Assembly (NCBI RefSeq): GCF_017355525.1
Contig: NZ_CP067395.1
Span: 5,778,501 to 5,842,500 of the forward strand
Direction of reading: 5' to 3'
Length of the DNA stretch: 64,000 nucleotides
Origin: Lysobacter enzymogenes
Lineage (GTDB): Bacteria > Pseudomonadota > Gammaproteobacteria > Xanthomonadales > Xanthomonadaceae
The position numbers and the translations under genes were made by a program. Positions 19,320 to 28,279 of the stretch are shown in pieces; position 1 is the first letter of the stretch, and the number at the start of each line of letters is the position of its first letter. The notes under the pieces were generated by a model. The model saw only the letters and a list, made by a program, of their open reading frames with translations, did no database searches and had not been told where the DNA came from.

Positions 19320-20669
19320 ATGAATGACTCCCCGCGCCCGGGCGCGCCGATCGCCCCGAGCGCCCTGGCCCTGACCCCGCTGCTGCTGTTCCTGGCGCTG
19401 TTCTTCGGCGCCGGGCTGTACTTCACCGCGCACGGCGACGCGATGGGCTTCTACCAGCTGCATGCGCCGGTGGCGATCCTGCCGGCGCTGGCGCTGGCGG
19501 CGTTCATCGCCTGGCGGCGCGGGATCAAGCCGCTGCAAACGCTGCTGGACGGCATGGGCGACCACAACGTCGTGCTGATGTGCCTGATCTTCCTGCTCGC
19601 CGGCGGCTTCGTCGAAGTGTCCAAGGCGATCGGCGCGGTCGACGCGATCGTCGCGCTCGGCGTCGGCAACGTGCATCCGGCGCTGCTGCTGCCGGCGCTG
19701 TTCGTGGTCGCGGGCTTCATCTCGCTGTCGCTGGGCACCTCGATGGGCACCATCGCCGCGGTCGCGCCGATCGCGCTGGGCGTGTCCGACGCGTCGGGCC
19801 TGGACCGCGCGCTGGTGCTCGGCGCGGTCATCGGCGGCGCCACCTTCGGCGACAACCTGTCGGTGATCTCCGACACCGCCATCGTCGCCAGCCGCACCCA
19901 GGGCTGCACGATGCGCGAGAAGTTCCGCGAGAACCTCAAGCTGGCCCTGCCGGCGGCGTTGGGCACCCTGATCTTGCTCGGGTTCCTCGGCGAAACCGCG
20001 CCGGTGCAGACGCCCGACCCGGTGTCGCCGTGGCTGATCCTGCCGTACCTGATCGTGCTCGGCCTGGCCATCGCCGGCGTCGACGTCATCATCGTGCTGA
20101 GCCTGGGGCTGGTCATCGCCGGCCTGTTCGGGGTGTTCTTCGCCGAGGATTTCGGCTTCGCCGCCTACACCACCCACATCTGGGACGGCTTCGAGAGCAT
20201 GGTCGAGATCACCTTGCTGTCGCTGCTGGTCGGCGGCCTCGGCGCGCTGATGAAGGCGGCCGGCGGGCTGGCGTGGCTGGCCCAGGTGATCGGCAAGTTC
20301 GCGCGCGGGCACCGCAGCCGCCGCGCCGGCGAGGTCAGCATCGCCGCGCTGTCGGCGACCACCGACGTGTTCACCGCCAACAACACGGTGGCGATCCTGA
20401 TCAGCGGCGGGCTGGCGCGCGACGTCGCGCAACAGCACGGCGTGCCGCCGGCGCGCGCGGCCAGCGTGCTCGACATCTTCGCCTGCGTGACCCAGGGCGT
20501 GCTGCCGTACGGCGCGCAGATCCTGCTGGCGGCGTCGCTGAGCAAGGTGTCGCCGCTGCAACTGGTCGGCAACGTGCATTACAGCTGGCTGCTCGGCGCG
20601 GTGACGATCGTGGCGATGCTGTGGCCGTCGCGCAAGGCGAAGGCGACCGAAGCGGCGGCGGTTTCGTAA
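19320..20669 (+). CDS. NhaC-family Na+/H+ antiporter-like transporter
   Basis: A 449-residue polytopic inner-membrane protein with about 11-12 hydrophobic segments. Signature regions are FISLSLGTSMGTIAAVAPIA, GAVIGGATFGDNLSVISDTA and ALSATTDVFTANNTVAILI, typical of NhaC/ion-transporter superfamily members with conserved Asp and Asn in helix breaks. It should exchange Na+ (or an organic acid) for H+; the substrate is not certain, since NhaC relatives include malate/lactate antiporters. The ATG at 19320 was chosen because upstream sequence is repeat DNA; the ribosome site is weak (GGATGAAG). Confidence 0.85.
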   Translation: MNDSPRPGAPIAPSALALTPLLLFLALFFGAGLYFTAHGDAMGFYQLHAPVAILPALALAAFIAWRRGIKPLQTLLDGMGDHNVVLMCLIFLLAGGFVEVSKAIGAVDAIVALGVGNVHPALLLPALFVVAGFISLSLGTSMGTIAAVAPIALGVSDASGLDRALVLGAVIGGATFGDNLSVISDTAIVASRTQGCTMREKFRENLKLALPAALGTLILLGFLGETAPVQTPDPVSPWLILPYLIVLGLAIAGVDVIIVLSLGLVIAGLFGVFFAEDFGFAAYTTHIWDGFESMVEITLLSLLVGGLGALMKAAGGLAWLAQVIGKFARGHRSRRAGEVSIAALSATTDVFTANNTVAILISGGLARDVAQQHGVPPARAASVLDIFACVTQGVLPYGAQILLAASLSKVSPLQLVGNVHYSWLLGAVTIVAMLWPSRKAKATEAAAVS

Positions 20670-20748
20670 TCCCTGCGACGCCGCGACGATCGCCGCCGCC
20701 GGGATCGTTGTGGGCGGTGTTTCGGCCACGGGGCTTTTGCGCCGGCCC

Positions 20749-20792
20749 GCGACGTCCGAGCGCGAAGCGTCGCGACTGAAGTCGCTCCCACA
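20749..20792. repeat. Short dyad-rich intergenic sequence
   Basis: Contains GTCGCGACTGAAGTCGCTCC, an imperfect palindrome of a type often repeated between genes in Lysobacter-like and Pseudomonas genomes. Only one copy is seen in this window, so calling it a repeat rests on general knowledge. Confidence 0.3.
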
Positions 20793-20842
20793 CGCGCGGA
20801 CGTTGTAGCGCCAGAGGATCGACGCGTTCGCCGCAATAACGA

Positions 20843-20867
20843 AAAAGCCCGGCGATGCCGGGCTTTT
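20843..20867. terminator. Bidirectional terminator between the antiporter gene and mltD
   Basis: Perfect 11-bp stem AAAAGCCCGGC / GCCGGGCTTTT with a 3-nt loop. A-runs on one side and T-runs on the other let it work for both convergent genes. Confidence 0.85.
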
Positions 20868-20888
20868 CGTCGCCGGGCTGGACGGCGC

Positions 20889-22463
20889 TTACTTGCGCTT
20901 GCCCGCCGGCGAATCGATCAACAGCGACTGCCCCGGCTTGAGCACCGCATTGGCGGCCAGCCCGTTGCGCTTGAGCAGATCGGCCGCGCGCACGCCGTAG
21001 CGCTTGGCGATGGTCCACGCGTTCTCGCCGCGGCCGACGGTGTGCTTGCGCGGCGCGGCGGCGGCCTGCGCGCGCTGCGGTTTGGCCGGGCGCGCCGCGG
21101 CTTCGGCCGGGCGGTCGTCGTCGACGGAGCCGAAGGTCGACGCGGCGTTGTCGCGCGACGCCGCCGAGGCGATCGGCTTCGCGTAGTCTTTCGCCGCATC
21201 GCCGGGCTTGTTCGCAGCGACGGGCTTGGAATCGTTCCTGGCCGCGTCGCCCGACGGGTTCGCCGCGAGGGATTTGGCATCGATCTTCGCCGCATCGCCC
21301 GGCTTGGCACTGGCGAAGGTCTTGGCGTCGCCTTTGCCCGCATCGCCCGGTTTCGCGCTCGCCAAGGATTTCGCCGCGTCGGCGGATCTGGCGTTGGCGG
21401 CGGTCTTCGCGTTGGCATCGGCGGGCGGCAAATCGCCGGATGCGGTCGCCAGTTCCGGCGTCGTCGCCGCCGGCGCGCCGACCGCGGTCGCGGCGACCGC
21501 CAGCAACGGCGCGCGGCGGCCGCCGGGGCGGCCGATGCGGCCGTCGCCGAACACCGGGTTCAGGCGTTGCAGCCAGGCCGCATCCTGGTCGGTGCGCGCG
21601 GCCCATTCGCCGACGCTGTCGACGCCGTCGGGCACGGTCACCGCGGCCAGCCGCGGCACCGGGCGATCGAGCGCGCTCAGCCATTCCTCGCGGTCGTCGG
21701 CCTGTTCCATCAGGCACGACAGCGCGTGCAGCTTGCGCACGTAGGCGGTGGTGATGTCGGACAGGCCGGTCAGCTGGTCGTGGCGGGCGTCGGCGATGTT
21801 GACGCCGGCGCGCTTGATCGCGTTGAACACGCGGTACTCGCCGGCGTTGTAGGCCATCACCGTCAGCCGCCAGTCGCCGCCGAACATGCCGTGCAAGGTC
21901 TTGAGGTAACGCACCGCGGCCTGGGTCGATTCCACCGGCGACAGGCGGCCGTCGTAGCCTTCGCGCATCGGTACGCGGTGGTTGCGCGCGGTCATCGCGA
22001 TCATCTGCCACAGCCCGGCCGGGCCGGCGGCGCTGCGCGCGCCGGGGCGGTAGCCGCTTTCGACGAACGGGATCAGCGCGTATTCGGTCGGCAGGTGGTT
22101 CTCGCGCAGGGCGTCGACGACGTAGCCGAACAGCGGCAGCAGGTCGTCGTCCTTGCTCGCCAGGCGCTTGGGCGCGTTGGCGAAGTGCTGGCGCCAGCGG
22201 GCGCTGACGCCGGGTTCGCAGCTCGGGTCGGCGAGGCCGTCGCGGAAGCGTTGGTAGATGTCGCGGCCGTTGCGGGTCGCGGCATCGGCGCCGGCCGGCG
22301 CGTCGGCGGCGGACGCGACGCCGGGCGCGGCGGCGAGCCAGCACAGGCCGGCGGCCAGGGCGGCGAACAGCGCCCGGCGCGGCGGCCGTGCAGCCGATGC
22401 CGCCGTGCGCCGGGGCGCGGCGGCGTCGCCCGCGCCCGGCGCGCTGTGGCCGGGCCCGCTCAC
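20889..22463 (-). CDS. mltD: Membrane-bound lytic murein transglycosylase D-like protein
   Basis: A 524-residue periplasmic muramidase that cleaves peptidoglycan, forming 1,6-anhydro ends. After an N-terminal basic and hydrophobic stretch (RRALFAALAAGLCWLAAA) comes the SLT domain with catalytic Glu in PFVESGY, then GPAGLWQM and VMAYNAGE. A long Ala/Lys/Asp linker with four imperfect repeats of the type KPGDAAKxDAK follows. One LysM domain ends the protein (HTVGRGENAWTIAKRYGV). E. coli MltD has two LysM. The start is GTG overlapping the gloB stop (GTGA, 22460-22463); this pair is conserved, as in E. coli gloB-mltD. Confidence 0.9.
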   Translation of the reverse strand: MSGPGHSAPGAGDAAAPRRTAASAARPPRRALFAALAAGLCWLAAAPGVASAADAPAGADAATRNGRDIYQRFRDGLADPSCEPGVSARWRQHFANAPKRLASKDDDLLPLFGYVVDALRENHLPTEYALIPFVESGYRPGARSAAGPAGLWQMIAMTARNHRVPMREGYDGRLSPVESTQAAVRYLKTLHGMFGGDWRLTVMAYNAGEYRVFNAIKRAGVNIADARHDQLTGLSDITTAYVRKLHALSCLMEQADDREEWLSALDRPVPRLAAVTVPDGVDSVGEWAARTDQDAAWLQRLNPVFGDGRIGRPGGRRAPLLAVAATAVGAPAATTPELATASGDLPPADANAKTAANARSADAAKSLASAKPGDAGKGDAKTFASAKPGDAAKIDAKSLAANPSGDAARNDSKPVAANKPGDAAKDYAKPIASAASRDNAASTFGSVDDDRPAEAAARPAKPQRAQAAAAPRKHTVGRGENAWTIAKRYGVRAADLLKRNGLAANAVLKPGQSLLIDSPAGKRK

Positions 22464-23239
22464 GCGCGGAACCCGTCCTTCCATAGCCGCAATTCGGCGA
22501 AGGTCTCGACCTCGTCCGCCGGCGCCCGGCCCAGGCGCGCGGCGACCGCGGCGATCACCGCCGGCTCGCGGCTGCGCAGGAACGGATTGGCCGCGCGCTC
22601 GTCGGCGAGGCGGCTGGGCAGGGTCGGTTGTCCGGCGTCGCGCATGGCCTGGGCCTGTTGGTAGCGGCGTTGCAGCGCCGGGTTGTCGGGTTCGACCACG
22701 CGCGCGAACGCGGCGTTGGACAGGGTGTATTCGTGGCCGCAGCAGATCCGGGTCGGATCGGGCAGGGCCGCCAGCCGGCTCAGCGAGGCCAGCATTTGGG
22801 CGGGCGTACCTTCGAACAGGCGGCCACAGCCCAGGCTGAACAAGGTGTCGCCGGTGAACGCCACCGGGTCGCCGTCGGGGCCGGCGTCGAGCACATAGGC
22901 GATGTGGCTGCGGGTGTGGCCGGGCACTTCCATAACCCGCAGGGCGTGCCCGGCGGCGTCGAAGCGGGCGCCTTCGATTAGCCGCTCGGTGGCTTCGGCG
23001 ATGCGCTCGTCGTGCGGCGAATACACCGGCATCTGCGGCCAACGTTCCAGCAACGCCGCGGTTCCGCCGATATGGTCGGGGTGGTGGTGGGTCAGCAGGA
23101 TCGCGGCCGGGCGTAGTCCCTCGGCGGCCGCGGCCAGCACCGGCCCGGGCTCGCCCGGGTCGACGATCAGGGCGCCGCCGTCGCCGGACAGGGCCCAGAT
23201 GTAGTTGTCGCTGAGGGCGGGCAAGGCGAGCAGCCGCAT
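22460..23239 (-). CDS. gloB: Hydroxyacylglutathione hydrolase (glyoxalase II)
   Basis: A 259-residue metallo-beta-lactamase-fold hydrolase that splits S-lactoylglutathione to lactate and GSH in methylglyoxal detoxification. The binuclear metal motif is LLTHHHPDHIGG; further ligands appear in VPGHTRSH, FTGDTLFSLGCGR and CGHEYTLSN, all characteristic of GloB. AGGAG precedes the ATG. It overlaps mltD by 4 bases and is divergent from the methyltransferase-like gene. Confidence 0.94.
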   Translation of the reverse strand: MRLLALPALSDNYIWALSGDGGALIVDPGEPGPVLAAAAEGLRPAAILLTHHHPDHIGGTAALLERWPQMPVYSPHDERIAEATERLIEGARFDAAGHALRVMEVPGHTRSHIAYVLDAGPDGDPVAFTGDTLFSLGCGRLFEGTPAQMLASLSRLAALPDPTRICCGHEYTLSNAAFARVVEPDNPALQRRYQQAQAMRDAGQPTLPSRLADERAANPFLRSREPAVIAAVAARLGRAPADEVETFAELRLWKDGFRA

Positions 23240-23429
23240 CGAACCGGTTCTCCTGGCAGCGCCGGTTCCGCTGGCGCACGCGCGGCGGGGACGCCGCCGC
23301 AGTAGGCTGGGCGGCGCCGGAGGCGATTCGCGCCGGCACCGTGGTGGTCTTACCGTAGTGTTCCCGCTGTATCCATCGCTCGGCTCCGGACCCGCCCTTG
23401 CGGTCCCGGCCCCCTACCGAGAGGCGACC

Positions 23430-24179
23430 ATGCCCGCGCTGTCCCACGGACGTCAACCCGACCCCGGTCCGCGACCCGGCGCCGCGACCGGTCCCGGCCA
23501 GGCCCTGCGCTGGTTCGGCGAGGTCTCCGGCCACGGCCTGCTGGAGGTCGAATCCGGCGCGATGGCGCGGGTGCTGGCCGCCAGCCCGACCTTGCCGTGG
23601 GCCTGGTTCGGGGTCGCCGCGGCCTCGCCGCCGCACGGCCGCGGGGTGGCGCTGCGGCGCAGCGTCGACGGCTTCGACGGCGCCGTGCGCTGCCGCCTGC
23701 CGCTGCCGCTGGCCAGCGAGGCGTTCGGCGCGGTGCTGTTGCAGCACGTGTTCGACGACGGCGCCGACCCGCTGCCGCTGCTCGGCGAATGCGCGCGCAT
23801 CCTCGCCCCGGGCGGGCGGCTGTGGTTGGCCACGCTCAATCCCTGGAGCCCGTACCGGCTGCGCTGGGCGCGCAGCGGCCTGCGCGCGCGCGATGCCGGG
23901 CACTGGCAGGCGGCGCTGCGCAGCTCGGGCTTCGCCGCCGACCCGGTCAGCCTGCAATGGCTGGGCCCGCGCTGGCGCGAGGCGCACGGCGAGGTCGGCG
24001 TCGGCGCCGCCGACGTGCTGCGCGCCGGGGTCGCGCTGACCCTGACCAAGCGCGTGCACGCGGCGATCCCGCCGCCGCGCCTGCAGCAACTGCGCTGGCA
24101 GACCGGGCTGGTGCCGCGCGACGCCGCCGCCCAGCGCGGCACGGCCGCGGCGCGCGAGCGCGAGGACGGCGCGGACTGA
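23430..24179 (+). CDS. SAM-dependent methyltransferase-like protein
   Basis: A 249-residue protein resembling class I methyltransferases of the Methyltransf_11 type. The later half of the fold is clear: SEAFGAVLLQHVFDDG (acidic loop, motif II), then LLGECARILAPGGRLWLATL (motif III) and NPWSPYRLRW. The usual glycine-rich motif I near the N-terminus is not obvious, so SAM binding should be tested. GAGAGGCG precedes the ATG. It lies between gloB and rnhA, an arrangement common in proteobacteria, where the product is an uncharacterised methyltransferase. Confidence 0.72.
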   Translation: MPALSHGRQPDPGPRPGAATGPGQALRWFGEVSGHGLLEVESGAMARVLAASPTLPWAWFGVAAASPPHGRGVALRRSVDGFDGAVRCRLPLPLASEAFGAVLLQHVFDDGADPLPLLGECARILAPGGRLWLATLNPWSPYRLRWARSGLRARDAGHWQAALRSSGFAADPVSLQWLGPRWREAHGEVGVGAADVLRAGVALTLTKRVHAAIPPPRLQQLRWQTGLVPRDAAAQRGTAAAREREDGAD

Positions 24180-24300
24180 GCGTCGGCGGCGCGTGCGGCA
24201 GTGCGGCCCGGGGTCGGCAGCGGCCGGGTCGGCGCCGCTCGCGCCGCGAACCGTCGCGCCGCAGTCGCCGCTTCGAACAACAGCCGCCCGAGAAACTGGC

Positions 24301-24306
24301 GATAAT
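24301..24306 (+). promoter_or_regulatory. Candidate -10 of rnhA
   Basis: GATAAT, 35 nt before the rnhA GTG, preceded by TGGC. The -35 is not clear. Confidence 0.4.
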
Positions 24307-24335
24307 GCGCGGCCGTTCCCCATGAGTAGCGTTGC

Positions 24336-24806
24336 GTGAGCCAAACCGATTCGGGCGCCGACAAGACCGTGTCCATCCATACCGACGGCGCTTGCCTCGG
24401 CAATCCCGGTCCCGGCGGCTGGGCCGCGCTGCTGCGCTACAAGGGCCACGAGCGCGAGCTGTCCGGCGGCGAAGCGGACACCACCAACAACCGCATGGAG
24501 CTGATGGGCGCGATCATGGGCCTGGAAGCGCTGACCGAGCCCTGCCAGGTGGTGCTGACCACCGACTCGCAGTACGTGCGCAAGGGCATCACCGAGTGGA
24601 TCGGCAACTGGGCGCGGCGCGGCTGGAAGACCGCCGGCGGCGACCCGGTCAAGAACCGCGACCTGTGGGAACGCCTGCACTCGGCCAGCCAGCGCCATTC
24701 GATCGACTGGAAGTGGGTCAAGGGCCACTCCGGCCAGCCGGAGAACGAGCGCGTCGACACCCTGGCGCGGCTGCAGGCCGAGCGTCTGCGTCCGTACCGC
24801 CCCTGA
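24336..24806 (+). CDS. rnhA: Ribonuclease HI
   Basis: A 156-residue RNase H1 that removes RNA from RNA-DNA hybrids. Catalytic acids are visible in [16 protein letters not shown] (Asp), [10 protein letters not shown] (Glu), LTTDSQYV (Asp) and NERVDTLAR (Asp), and the substrate-handling His in VKGHSG. The start is GTG. It precedes dnaQ in the same direction, the classic rnhA-dnaQ neighbourhood, although here they point the same way with a separate dnaQ promoter. Confidence 0.96.
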   Translation: MSQTDSGADKTVSIHTDGACLGNPGPGGWAALLRYKGHERELSGGEADTTNNRMELMGAIMGLEALTEPCQVVLTTDSQYVRKGITEWIGNWARRGWKTAGGDPVKNRDLWERLHSASQRHSIDWKWVKGHSGQPENERVDTLARLQAERLRPYRP

Positions 24807-24901
24807 GTTTTCCGCCGCGCCCGGCCTGCGCGTCTCATCGCGCGGCTGTGCGCGACCGGCGCGTTCGCCGCCGCGGCGGCGCCCGCCGCATCGCCTCCGG
24901 C

Positions 24902-24907
24902 TAGAAT
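24902..24907 (+). promoter_or_regulatory. Predicted -10 of a leaderless dnaQ transcript
   Basis: TAGAAT ends 6 nt before the dnaQ ATG (24914), so the first transcribed base would be the start codon. No Shine-Dalgarno sequence lies in the 20 nt upstream. Confidence 0.5.
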
Positions 24908-24913
24908 CGCCCC

Positions 24914-25648
24914 ATGCGTCAGATCATCCTGGATACCGAAACCACCGGCCTGAGCTGGGAGCGCGGCAATCGCGTGGTCGAAATCGGCTGCGTCGAGTTC
25001 GTCGAGCGCCGTCCCACCGGCCGCACCTACCACCAGTACATCAAGCCCGATTGCGACTTCGAGGCCGGCGCGCAGGAAGTCACCGGCCTGTCGCTGGAGC
25101 GGCTGGCGGGCGAGCCGCGCATGGAGGAAGTGGTCGAGGCGTTCCTGGCCTTCATCGAAGGCGCGGAACTCATCATCCACAACGCGGCCTTCGACGTCGG
25201 CTTCCTCAACAACGAGCTGTCGATCTGCGGCGCGCAGTACGGCAAGCTCGGCGATCACGTCACCGGCATCGAAGACTCGCTGCTGATGGCGCGCCAGCGC
25301 TTCCCCGGCCAGCGCAATTCGCTGGACGCGCTGTGCAAGCGCCTGGGCGTGGACAACTCGCACCGCCAGCTGCACGGCGCGTTGCTCGACGCCCAGATCC
25401 TCGGCGAGGTCTACATCGCGCTGACCTCGGGCCAGGAGGAGATCGGCTTCGCCGATCCGGCCGCGTTGGCGGCGCAGGTCGAGCGGGTCGCGGTGCAGGT
25501 CGACCTCAGCGCGCCGCGTCCGCGCGTGGTGGTGCCGGCGCAGGAACTCGCCGCGCATCAGGCGCGGCTGGAGAAGCTGCGCAAGAAGGCCGGCAAGTGC
25601 GTGTGGGATCTGGTCGATCCGCCGGTCGCGGTGGCTGCGCAGGTCTGA
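24914..25648 (+). CDS. dnaQ: DNA polymerase III epsilon subunit (proofreading exonuclease)
   Basis: A 244-residue 3'-5' exonuclease of the replicase core. The DEDDh motifs are present: ILDTETTGLSW (Exo I), IIHNAAFDVGFLNNEL (Exo II) and the Exo III His-x4-Asp in LHGALLDAQILGE. The clamp-binding peptide follows as GQEEIGF, fitting Q-x-x-hydrophobic-x-aromatic. The C-terminal KCVWDLV region, which anchors alpha, is conserved. The ATG is preceded by a -10 box but no ribosome site. Confidence 0.95.
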   Translation: MRQIILDTETTGLSWERGNRVVEIGCVEFVERRPTGRTYHQYIKPDCDFEAGAQEVTGLSLERLAGEPRMEEVVEAFLAFIEGAELIIHNAAFDVGFLNNELSICGAQYGKLGDHVTGIEDSLLMARQRFPGQRNSLDALCKRLGVDNSHRQLHGALLDAQILGEVYIALTSGQEEIGFADPAALAAQVERVAVQVDLSAPRPRVVVPAQELAAHQARLEKLRKKAGKCVWDLVDPPVAVAAQV

Positions 25649-25725
25649 GCGCGGGCGAGGGCGGTTGCGTCCTCGCCGGCGCCGTCGGCACGCAGCGAGG
25701 CTTGCGCCGGCGGTCGCGGTGGCGC

Positions 25726-25750
25726 GGTCGCGGCTTGCGCCGCTCCTGCA
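25726..25750. repeat. Single REP unit
   Basis: GGTCGCGGCTTGCGCCGCTC plus CTGCA, a copy of the REP arm seen at 17182-17206 with T-to-G at the foot. It sits between the convergent ends of dnaQ and the phosphatase gene. A degraded partner (GCTTGCGCCGGCGGTCGCGG) precedes it. Confidence 0.65.
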
Positions 25751-25765
25751 GGGAGCCCTGCGGCT

Positions 25766-26470
25766 TTAGTGGCTGCGCACCAGGACTACGGTGATGTTGT
25801 CCGAGCCGCCGCCGTCGAGCGCCGCGGCGACCAGCGAATCCACGCATTCCTGCGCGCTGCAGTCGTTGTGCGCCAGCACCCGCGCGATCGCGCGGTCGTC
25901 GACTTCCTCGGTCAGCCCGTCGCTGCACAGCAGCAGTTGCATGCCCGGGCGCAGTTCGCCGGTCATGGTCTCGACGTTGAGGTTGCGCGGGTCGGTCACG
26001 CCGAGCGCCTGGGTCACCACGCTGCGGTGCGGGTGGCTGCGCGCCTGCTCGTGGGTGATCACGCCGTTGGCGATGAGCTCCTGCACGTAGCTGTGGTCCT
26101 GCGACAGCTGGGCCAGATGGCCGTCGCGCCACAGGTAGACCCGGCTGTCGCCGACCCAGGCGACCTCGAAGCGGTTGCCGTTGATGCGCGCGGCGACCAC
26201 GGTGGTGCCCATCGGCAGGGTGTCGTTGCGCCGGCGCGAGGTGCGGATGATCTCCTCGTCGGCGATCCGGATCGCCTGCGCCAGCGCGGCGCCGCCGCGC
26301 ACTTCGCGCACGATCACCTCGCGCGCCAGCGCGCTGGCGACCTCGCCGTACTCGTGGCCGCCCATGCCGTCGGCGACCAGCCACAAGCCCAGCTCGCTGT
26401 CGCCGTAATAGGTGTCTTCGTTGAGTTCGCGGCGCAGGCCGACGTGCGTGAGGTGTCCGAATTCGATCAT
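25766..26470 (-). CDS. PP2C-type serine/threonine protein phosphatase
   Basis: A 234-residue Stp1/PrpC-like phosphatase that removes phosphate from Ser/Thr residues with two Mn/Mg ions. Family motifs are the N-terminal NEDTYYGD, the metal-binding LVADGMGGHEYGEVAS, the VAWVGDSRVYLWRDG strand, DHSYVQEL, VTQALG, LLCSDGLTEEVD and GGGSDNITVVLV. It is cytosolic, with no regulatory or membrane domain. No kinase gene is adjacent; it may serve Hanks-type kinases or FHA/type VI functions encoded elsewhere. Confidence 0.93.
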   Translation of the reverse strand: MIEFGHLTHVGLRRELNEDTYYGDSELGLWLVADGMGGHEYGEVASALAREVIVREVRGGAALAQAIRIADEEIIRTSRRRNDTLPMGTTVVAARINGNRFEVAWVGDSRVYLWRDGHLAQLSQDHSYVQELIANGVITHEQARSHPHRSVVTQALGVTDPRNLNVETMTGELRPGMQLLLCSDGLTEEVDDRAIARVLAHNDCSAQECVDSLVAAALDGGGSDNITVVLVRSH

Positions 26471-26796
26471 CTGCCGGTCATGCCATTCGCGTCGTCGGGA
26501 TCGCCACTGAAGAGGTATACGGAATCATCGCGAGCGAGCGGCCGGGCGGCAAGAAAGCGTGATCCCTGCAGCGTTTCATGCATGAGCGGCGATGAAGGCC
26601 GCGTGTGCGTGCGTCGCGCTTCGAGCATGACGCGTCGCCGCCGCGATTGCGAGATTCGCCCGCTGCGGCAAAACGCTCGGTGAAGGCGCGCGGCGAACGC
26701 TGTCCGCCTGGGGCTCGCTGCAGCGATGGCGCGGTGCGTGGCGCATGGGCGAAGCCGGTGGCGGGGAAGGGGCGATGCGCGCGCCGAGCCAGAAAA
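26471..26796. other. Gap between the phosphatase gene and the tRNA terminator
   Basis: About 325 nt upstream of the phosphatase gene. Open frames here encode Arg/Ala-rich chance sequence. GAAGAGGTATACGGAATCAT near 26508 is the most A+T-rich spot and could hold the phosphatase promoter, but no firm -35/-10 was found. Confidence 0.4.
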
Positions 26797-26825
26797 CGCA
26801 ACGGGCCCGCGAGGGGCCCGTTGCG
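26797..26825 (-). terminator. Terminator of tRNA-Ser(CGA)
   Basis: Twelve-bp stem CGCAACGGGCCC / GGGCCCGTTGCG. On the minus strand it follows the tRNA and is followed by TTTTCT. Confidence 0.85.
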
Positions 26826-26833
26826 CTTGAATC

Positions 26834-26924
<91 letters not shown>

Positions 26925-27103
26925 GGGTGCAGTCGAGCCGCGTATGTTACGGGCTGTCGCGCGTCTGGGCAAGCGCCGCGCGCATCGATTTTCGTGCTGG
27001 CGCGTTTGCCGTCGGCGCGCCTGCCCCGGCGCCGCGCGCAAAGCCGGCGCGCCCGGCGCGGGGCTACACTAGCGGCCCCCCACGCACTCACACGGTTGCG
27101 CCC

Positions 27104-27508
27104 ATGTCCGAAATCCTGGTCCCGGTGTCCTTTGGCGAACTGCTCGACAAGATCGCGATCCTGCAGATCAAGTCCGAGCGTATGAGCGACGAAGCCAAGC
27201 TGGCCAACGTGCGCGCCGAACTGACCGCGCTGGAGCGCACCTGGATGGCGCACCCGGCCGCCGGCAACGACATCGTGCGCCTGCGCGCCGAGCTCAAGGC
27301 GGTCAACGAGCGCCTGTGGGTCATCGAGGACGACATCCGGATCAAGGAAAAGCGCCAGGAGTTCGACGCCGGGTTCATCGCCCTGGCGCGTTCGGTCTAT
27401 GTCGAGAACGACGTGCGCGCGCGGGTCAAGAAGGAGATCAACCTGGCCCTGGGTTCGACCTATGTGGAGGAGAAGTCCTACCAGGACTACGGCACCGGTC
27501 CGGTCTGA
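27104..27508 (+). CDS. DUF6165 family protein
   Basis: A 134-residue soluble, helical protein: ILVPVSFGELLDKIAILQIK at the start, a coiled-coil-like middle (LRAELKAVNERLWVIEDDIR), and a conserved tail ending KEINLALGSTYVEEKSYQDY. The family has no known activity, but its genes often lie near LPS core sugar genes. Here it precedes a GT9 transferase and kdkA, which supports an envelope link by context only. A candidate -10 (TACACT) is 35-40 nt before the ATG. Confidence 0.85.
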   Translation: MSEILVPVSFGELLDKIAILQIKSERMSDEAKLANVRAELTALERTWMAHPAAGNDIVRLRAELKAVNERLWVIEDDIRIKEKRQEFDAGFIALARSVYVENDVRARVKKEINLALGSTYVEEKSYQDYGTGPV

Positions 27509-27689
27509 GCGGCCGTTGCCGGCGTTCGGATCGCCGGCGGGCCGGTTCGCCGCCGGTGGCGGTCTCGAATTCAGCCGGTTCGGGCGGGCCCGCTTCGGAT
27601 AAACCGTTCGGGCCAGTCCGCTCCGGGCGACGGGCTTTGAGTCCGCTGGCGCCGAGCCGACCCGCTACGAGCCGTGCCGCCGCTGGTCC

Positions 27690-28244
27690 TCAGCCCTGCG
27701 CCGCCAACTGCGCGCGCACGTCCATCAGCGCGAAGCCCAGCAGATTGAGCCCGCGCCAGCGCTCCGGCCGGGTCGCGTCGGCATGGTCGGCGGCCAGTCC
27801 GATGCCCCAGACCGCGTCGACCGGGCTGGCTTCGACCAGCACCTGCTCGCCGGTGCCGAGCAGGAACGCGCCCAGCGCCGGGTTCTGCGCGAACTTGGCC
27901 CGGTTGCCGGCGACCACCAGCGGGTAGCGCCGTTCGGCCCATAGAGTCTCGTCGAAGCCTGCGATCTTGCGGCCCAAGGCCTTGACCTCGGCCGGGTCGT
28001 CGCTGGCGAGGATGCGCGCGGCGATCGCCGCGTCGCCGAACAGCCGCGCCTTGCCGGCCATCATCCAGTGCTCGGCGGTCGCGTAGCGCTCGCCGTCGAG
28101 TTCGAACCCGGCCGGGTACCACTGGCTGAAGCAGCTCTTGCCGACCTCGCCGGGCTTGACCCGGTGGCCCCAGAAGCACAGGTAATCGAAATGCGCGCCG
28201 CCGCGCACGGCGGCGAGCAGCGGGTCCAGCGAAAGCGGGGTCAT
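27690..28244 (-). CDS. NADAR-domain protein (YbiA-like)
   Basis: A 184-residue protein of the NADAR/YbiA/COG3236 family, whose characterised members hydrolyse N-glycosidic bonds of riboflavin intermediates or remove ADP-ribose from guanine. Signature blocks are [23 protein letters not shown], the conserved [18 protein letters not shown], and [11 protein letters not shown] near the C-terminus. It lies 35 nt after the GT9 gene on the same strand, so it may be co-transcribed, though a functional link is not evident. Either a metabolite-repair role or reversal of DNA ADP-ribosylation fits the family. Confidence 0.88.
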   Translation of the reverse strand: MTPLSLDPLLAAVRGGAHFDYLCFWGHRVKPGEVGKSCFSQWYPAGFELDGERYATAEHWMMAGKARLFGDAAIAARILASDDPAEVKALGRKIAGFDETLWAERRYPLVVAGNRAKFAQNPALGAFLLGTGEQVLVEASPVDAVWGIGLAADHADATRPERWRGLNLLGFALMDVRAQLAAQG

Positions 28245-28279
28245 GCGGGCGGTCCTTGCTTGAACGGTGGGGGACGCGC

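Noticed and set aside
24322..24335. ATG at 24322 as start of rnhA
   Set aside because: Out of frame by 2; the GTG at 24336 starts the RNase H sequence.
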